Assembly: GCF_006715085.1 (NCBI RefSeq) | Contig: NZ_VFMM01000004.1 | Span: 186,001 to 250,000 of the forward strand | Direction of reading: 5' to 3' | DNA: 64,000 nucleotides | DNA from: Kribbella jejuensis | GTDB taxonomy: Bacteria; Actinomycetota; Actinomycetes; Propionibacteriales; Kribbellaceae | Shown: positions 62,057 to 64,000 of the stretch, piece by piece | Layout: each line of letters opens with the position of its first letter | Numbering within the stretch: the stretch's first letter is position 1 | Translations under genes and position numbers: made by a program | Notes under the pieces: model-generated | Database searches by the model: none | Told to the model about the DNA's origin: nothing | What the model saw: only the letters and a program-made list of their open reading frames with translations

Positions 62057-63220
62057 ATGGGTGCTTCGCTGGATCTTGTGGACGTCGACTCCTTGTTGAG
62101 TTCCGAGGAGGTTGATGTGCGGGCCGCGGCGCGGCGGTTTGCTGATGAGCGGTTGCGGCCGAGCCTGCCGGAGTGGTTCGAGGCGGCTTCGATTCCGGCG
62201 CGGGAGCTGGCCAAGGAACTGGGCGCGCTCGGGTTTCTGGGGATGCACCTGAGCGGGTACGGATGCGCGGGTCTCGGGCCGGTCGCGTACGGGCTGGCCT
62301 GTCTGGAGATCGAGGCGGCCGACTCCGGGATGCGCTCGCTCGTCTCCGTGCAGGGCTCGCTGGCGATGTACGCGATCTGGAAGTACGGCAGCGACGACCA
62401 GAAGAACGAGTGGCTCCCCCGGATGTCTGCCGGCGAGGCGATCGGCTGCTTCGGCCTGACCGAGCCCGACTTCGGCTCGAACCCGGCCGGGATGCGCACC
62501 AACGCCCGCCGAGACGGTGACGACTGGATCCTCAACGGCAACAAGATGTGGATCACCAACGGCTCCGTCGCCGATGTAGCGGTGGTCTGGGCGCGGACCG
62601 ACGACGGCGTCCGCGGCTTCGTCGTACCGACCTCGACACCCGGTTTCTCCGCCCCCGAGATCAAGAACAAGATGTCGCTCCGCGCGTCGGTCACCTCAGA
62701 GCTCGTACTGGAGGACGTACGGTTGCCCGCCTCCGCGATGCTCCCCGAGGCGCGCGGCCTGTCCGGCCCACTCGGCTGCCTGAACGAGGCCCGGTTCGGC
62801 ATCATCTTCGGAGCGATGGGCGCGGCCCGGGACTGCCTCGAGACAGCGATCGTGTACGCCGGCGAGCGGATCGTGTTCGACAAACCGCTGACGGCGTACC
62901 AGTTGACGCAGGCAAAGATCGCGGACATGGCCGTCGAACTCAACAAGGGCATCCTGCTGGCCGTCCACCTCGGCCGGCTGAAGGAGAAGGGCGCGCTACG
63001 GCCCGAGCAGGTGTCGGTCGGCAAGCTCAACAACGTCCGCGAGGCGATCGCGATCGCCCGGGAGTGCCGGACCATCCTGGCCGCGAACGGCATCAGCGGC
63101 GAGTACCCGATCATGCGGCACGCCAACAACCTCGAATCGGTGCTGACCTACGAGGGCACCTCGGAGGTCCACCAACTCGTCATCGGCCAGGCCCTGACCG
63201 GCCAGTCGGCGTTCCGCTGA
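62057..63220 (+). CDS. Acyl-CoA dehydrogenase, glutaryl-CoA-type
   Basis: 387 aa. FAD-binding CFGLTEPDFGSNP and WITNGS, and the catalytic Glu in VLTYEGTSEVHQLVIG. The last motif and the ARFGIIFGAMGAAR segment resemble glutaryl-CoA dehydrogenase rather than short-chain enzymes. Stand-alone, so pathway not evident. Confidence 0.92.
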   Translation: MGASLDLVDVDSLLSSEEVDVRAAARRFADERLRPSLPEWFEAASIPARELAKELGALGFLGMHLSGYGCAGLGPVAYGLACLEIEAADSGMRSLVSVQGSLAMYAIWKYGSDDQKNEWLPRMSAGEAIGCFGLTEPDFGSNPAGMRTNARRDGDDWILNGNKMWITNGSVADVAVVWARTDDGVRGFVVPTSTPGFSAPEIKNKMSLRASVTSELVLEDVRLPASAMLPEARGLSGPLGCLNEARFGIIFGAMGAARDCLETAIVYAGERIVFDKPLTAYQLTQAKIADMAVELNKGILLAVHLGRLKEKGALRPEQVSVGKLNNVREAIAIARECRTILAANGISGEYPIMRHANNLESVLTYEGTSEVHQLVIGQALTGQSAFR

Positions 63221-63287
63221 CGAATACGATCCGTACATCCTGGGCACGGGGAGTGAGCAACCACTTTCGTACCCAGGAGGGAGCATC

Positions 63288-63590
63288 ATGCGGATCGGCC
63301 CCGGAATCACACTCATCGTGGTGGGCGCCGTCCTCGCCTTCGCGGTCCGTGACAGCTGGAGCGCCGTCAACCTGACGGCGCTCGGAATCATCATCATGCT
63401 CGCCGGCGCCGCCGGGATCTGGCTGTCGTACCGGTTGACGAACCAGCGCCGGCGCGCCGACACGAAGGTCATCGACCCCGAGGTCGAGCGACAGTACCGC
63501 ACCTCGCCGGCGCACGAACGCATCGCCGACGAACCGATCGACGTCACCCCGCGGCGGCACCGCCCGGGCTACAGGCGCTTGAAGAGGTAG
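63288..63590 (+). CDS. Small membrane protein (DUF6458 type)
   Basis: 100 aa. Begins MRIGPGITLIVVGAVLAFAV with a helix, then a second helix at about 30-48 and a charged tail. The start motif and length match the actinobacterial DUF6458 family. AGGAGGGAG precedes the ATG. Overlaps the convergent GNAT by 22 bp. Confidence 0.8.
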   Translation: MRIGPGITLIVVGAVLAFAVRDSWSAVNLTALGIIIMLAGAAGIWLSYRLTNQRRRADTKVIDPEVERQYRTSPAHERIADEPIDVTPRRHRPGYRRLKR

Positions 63591-64000
63591 TCGCACTCGT
63601 CCGCGTGACTGCGGACCACCGTCCCGTCGGCCGCTTGCTCGGTCCAGCGGTCGATGACGCGCGGCCCGGACCACAGCACGTACCCGAGCCGTTCGTACAG
63701 TCTGCGCGCCTGCACGTTGTCGGGCTCGACCCCCATCCCGATCGCGGCCCGCCCCCAGTCGACCGCGACCGCCTCCGCCGCCCGGATCAGCGCCGTACCG
63801 ATGCCCTTGCCTCGGACGAACGCATGCAGCGCGTTGATCTCGACCGGATCGTGCGCCGCGCGCACCTCGTCGTACTTCGAACTCCGCAACACCATGGTCC
63901 GCCCAACAAACTCGTCACGCTCCAACGCGACCAGCAGCAGACCTTCGTCCCGCTGTTGGACAGCCCAACGATCACGAACGTGGTACTGCGCAGCCGGCTG
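63569..64000 (-). CDS. GNAT acetyltransferase, 5' end beyond the window
   Basis: At least 143 aa; the frame is open to base 64000, so the true start lies to the right. Typical GNAT core: LHAFVRGKGIGTALIRA (acetyl-CoA loop), VEPDNVQARRLYERLGYV. Substrate unknown. Confidence 0.85.
   Translation of the reverse strand, partial: QPAAQYHVRDRWAVQQRDEGLLLVALERDEFVGRTMVLRSSKYDEVRAAHDPVEINALHAFVRGKGIGTALIRAAEAVAVDWGRAAIGMGVEPDNVQARRLYERLGYVLWSGPRVIDRWTEQAADGTVVRSHADECDYLFKRL

Overview
The window is about 70% G+C, nearly fully coding, and carries classic actinobacterial neighbourhoods: hisI-trpE-(Trp membrane protein)-(HGxxPAAW protein)-trpC-trpB-trpA-lgt, priA-type hisA and hisF, and dxr-rip1-ispG with a DUF4081-type GNAT gene and proS nearby. 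Codon use, GTG starts and frequent ATGA/GTGA overlaps fit a Nocardioidaceae-like actinomycete such as Kribbella. That genus is a guess from style, not a database match. No rRNA, tRNA, CRISPR array, integrase or transposase was seen. Every gap between genes is under about 170 bp.

Left arm (1-10 kb, mostly minus strand): a partial membrane protein, a VIT1-type metal transporter, lgt with an octapeptide-repeat tail, a DsbA/MauE/SCO1 redox trio, trpA, trpB, trpC, two small tryptophan-cluster membrane proteins, trpE and hisI. trpD, trpF and trpG are absent here. PriA (38 kb) probably covers the TrpF step.

10-31 kb is accessory: a hypothetical gene, an M19 dipeptidase, GNAT enzymes (two in tandem), a cysteine-free IscA-like protein, a heterodimeric ABC exporter with one degenerate ATP site, a DedA protein, a UlaG-like hydrolase, a holin-like/phosphodiesterase fusion, a secreted GH43, a PBP4 peptidase, two regulator/MFS pairs and a second MarR gene. 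It separates hisI from hisF.

31-39 kb: between hisF and hisA sit four tightly overlapping minus-strand genes: a fatty-acyl-CoA reductase/HAD fusion, a zinc dehydrogenase, a LarA-like protein and a PlsC acyltransferase, closed by a strong hairpin. This is my best candidate for an undescribed pathway, probably one making or remodelling a lipid. An 84-bp repeat occurs twice (17.9 and 31.0 kb). Each copy spans exactly from the stop codon of one gene to the start codon of the next and forms a hairpin that includes the start codon.

39-51 kb: a cytochrome P450 with a Gly/Ala repeat insertion, a methyltransferase, a TauE/SafE permease, a YCII/ECF42 sigma pair, an FAD oxidase, a secreted DUF11-like protein, proS, an M14 carboxypeptidase and the DUF4081-like GNAT.

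51-56 kb is a second accessory block: MFS, CopG-VOC, VOC, SnoaL-like, MerR-thioredoxin, and a VapBC pair followed by a nucleosidase. 56-64 kb returns to core genes (ispG, rip1, dxr), then an FHA protein, a glutamine amidotransferase-like protein, a DUF1707 protein, an acyl-CoA dehydrogenase, a small membrane protein and a GNAT that runs off the right edge.
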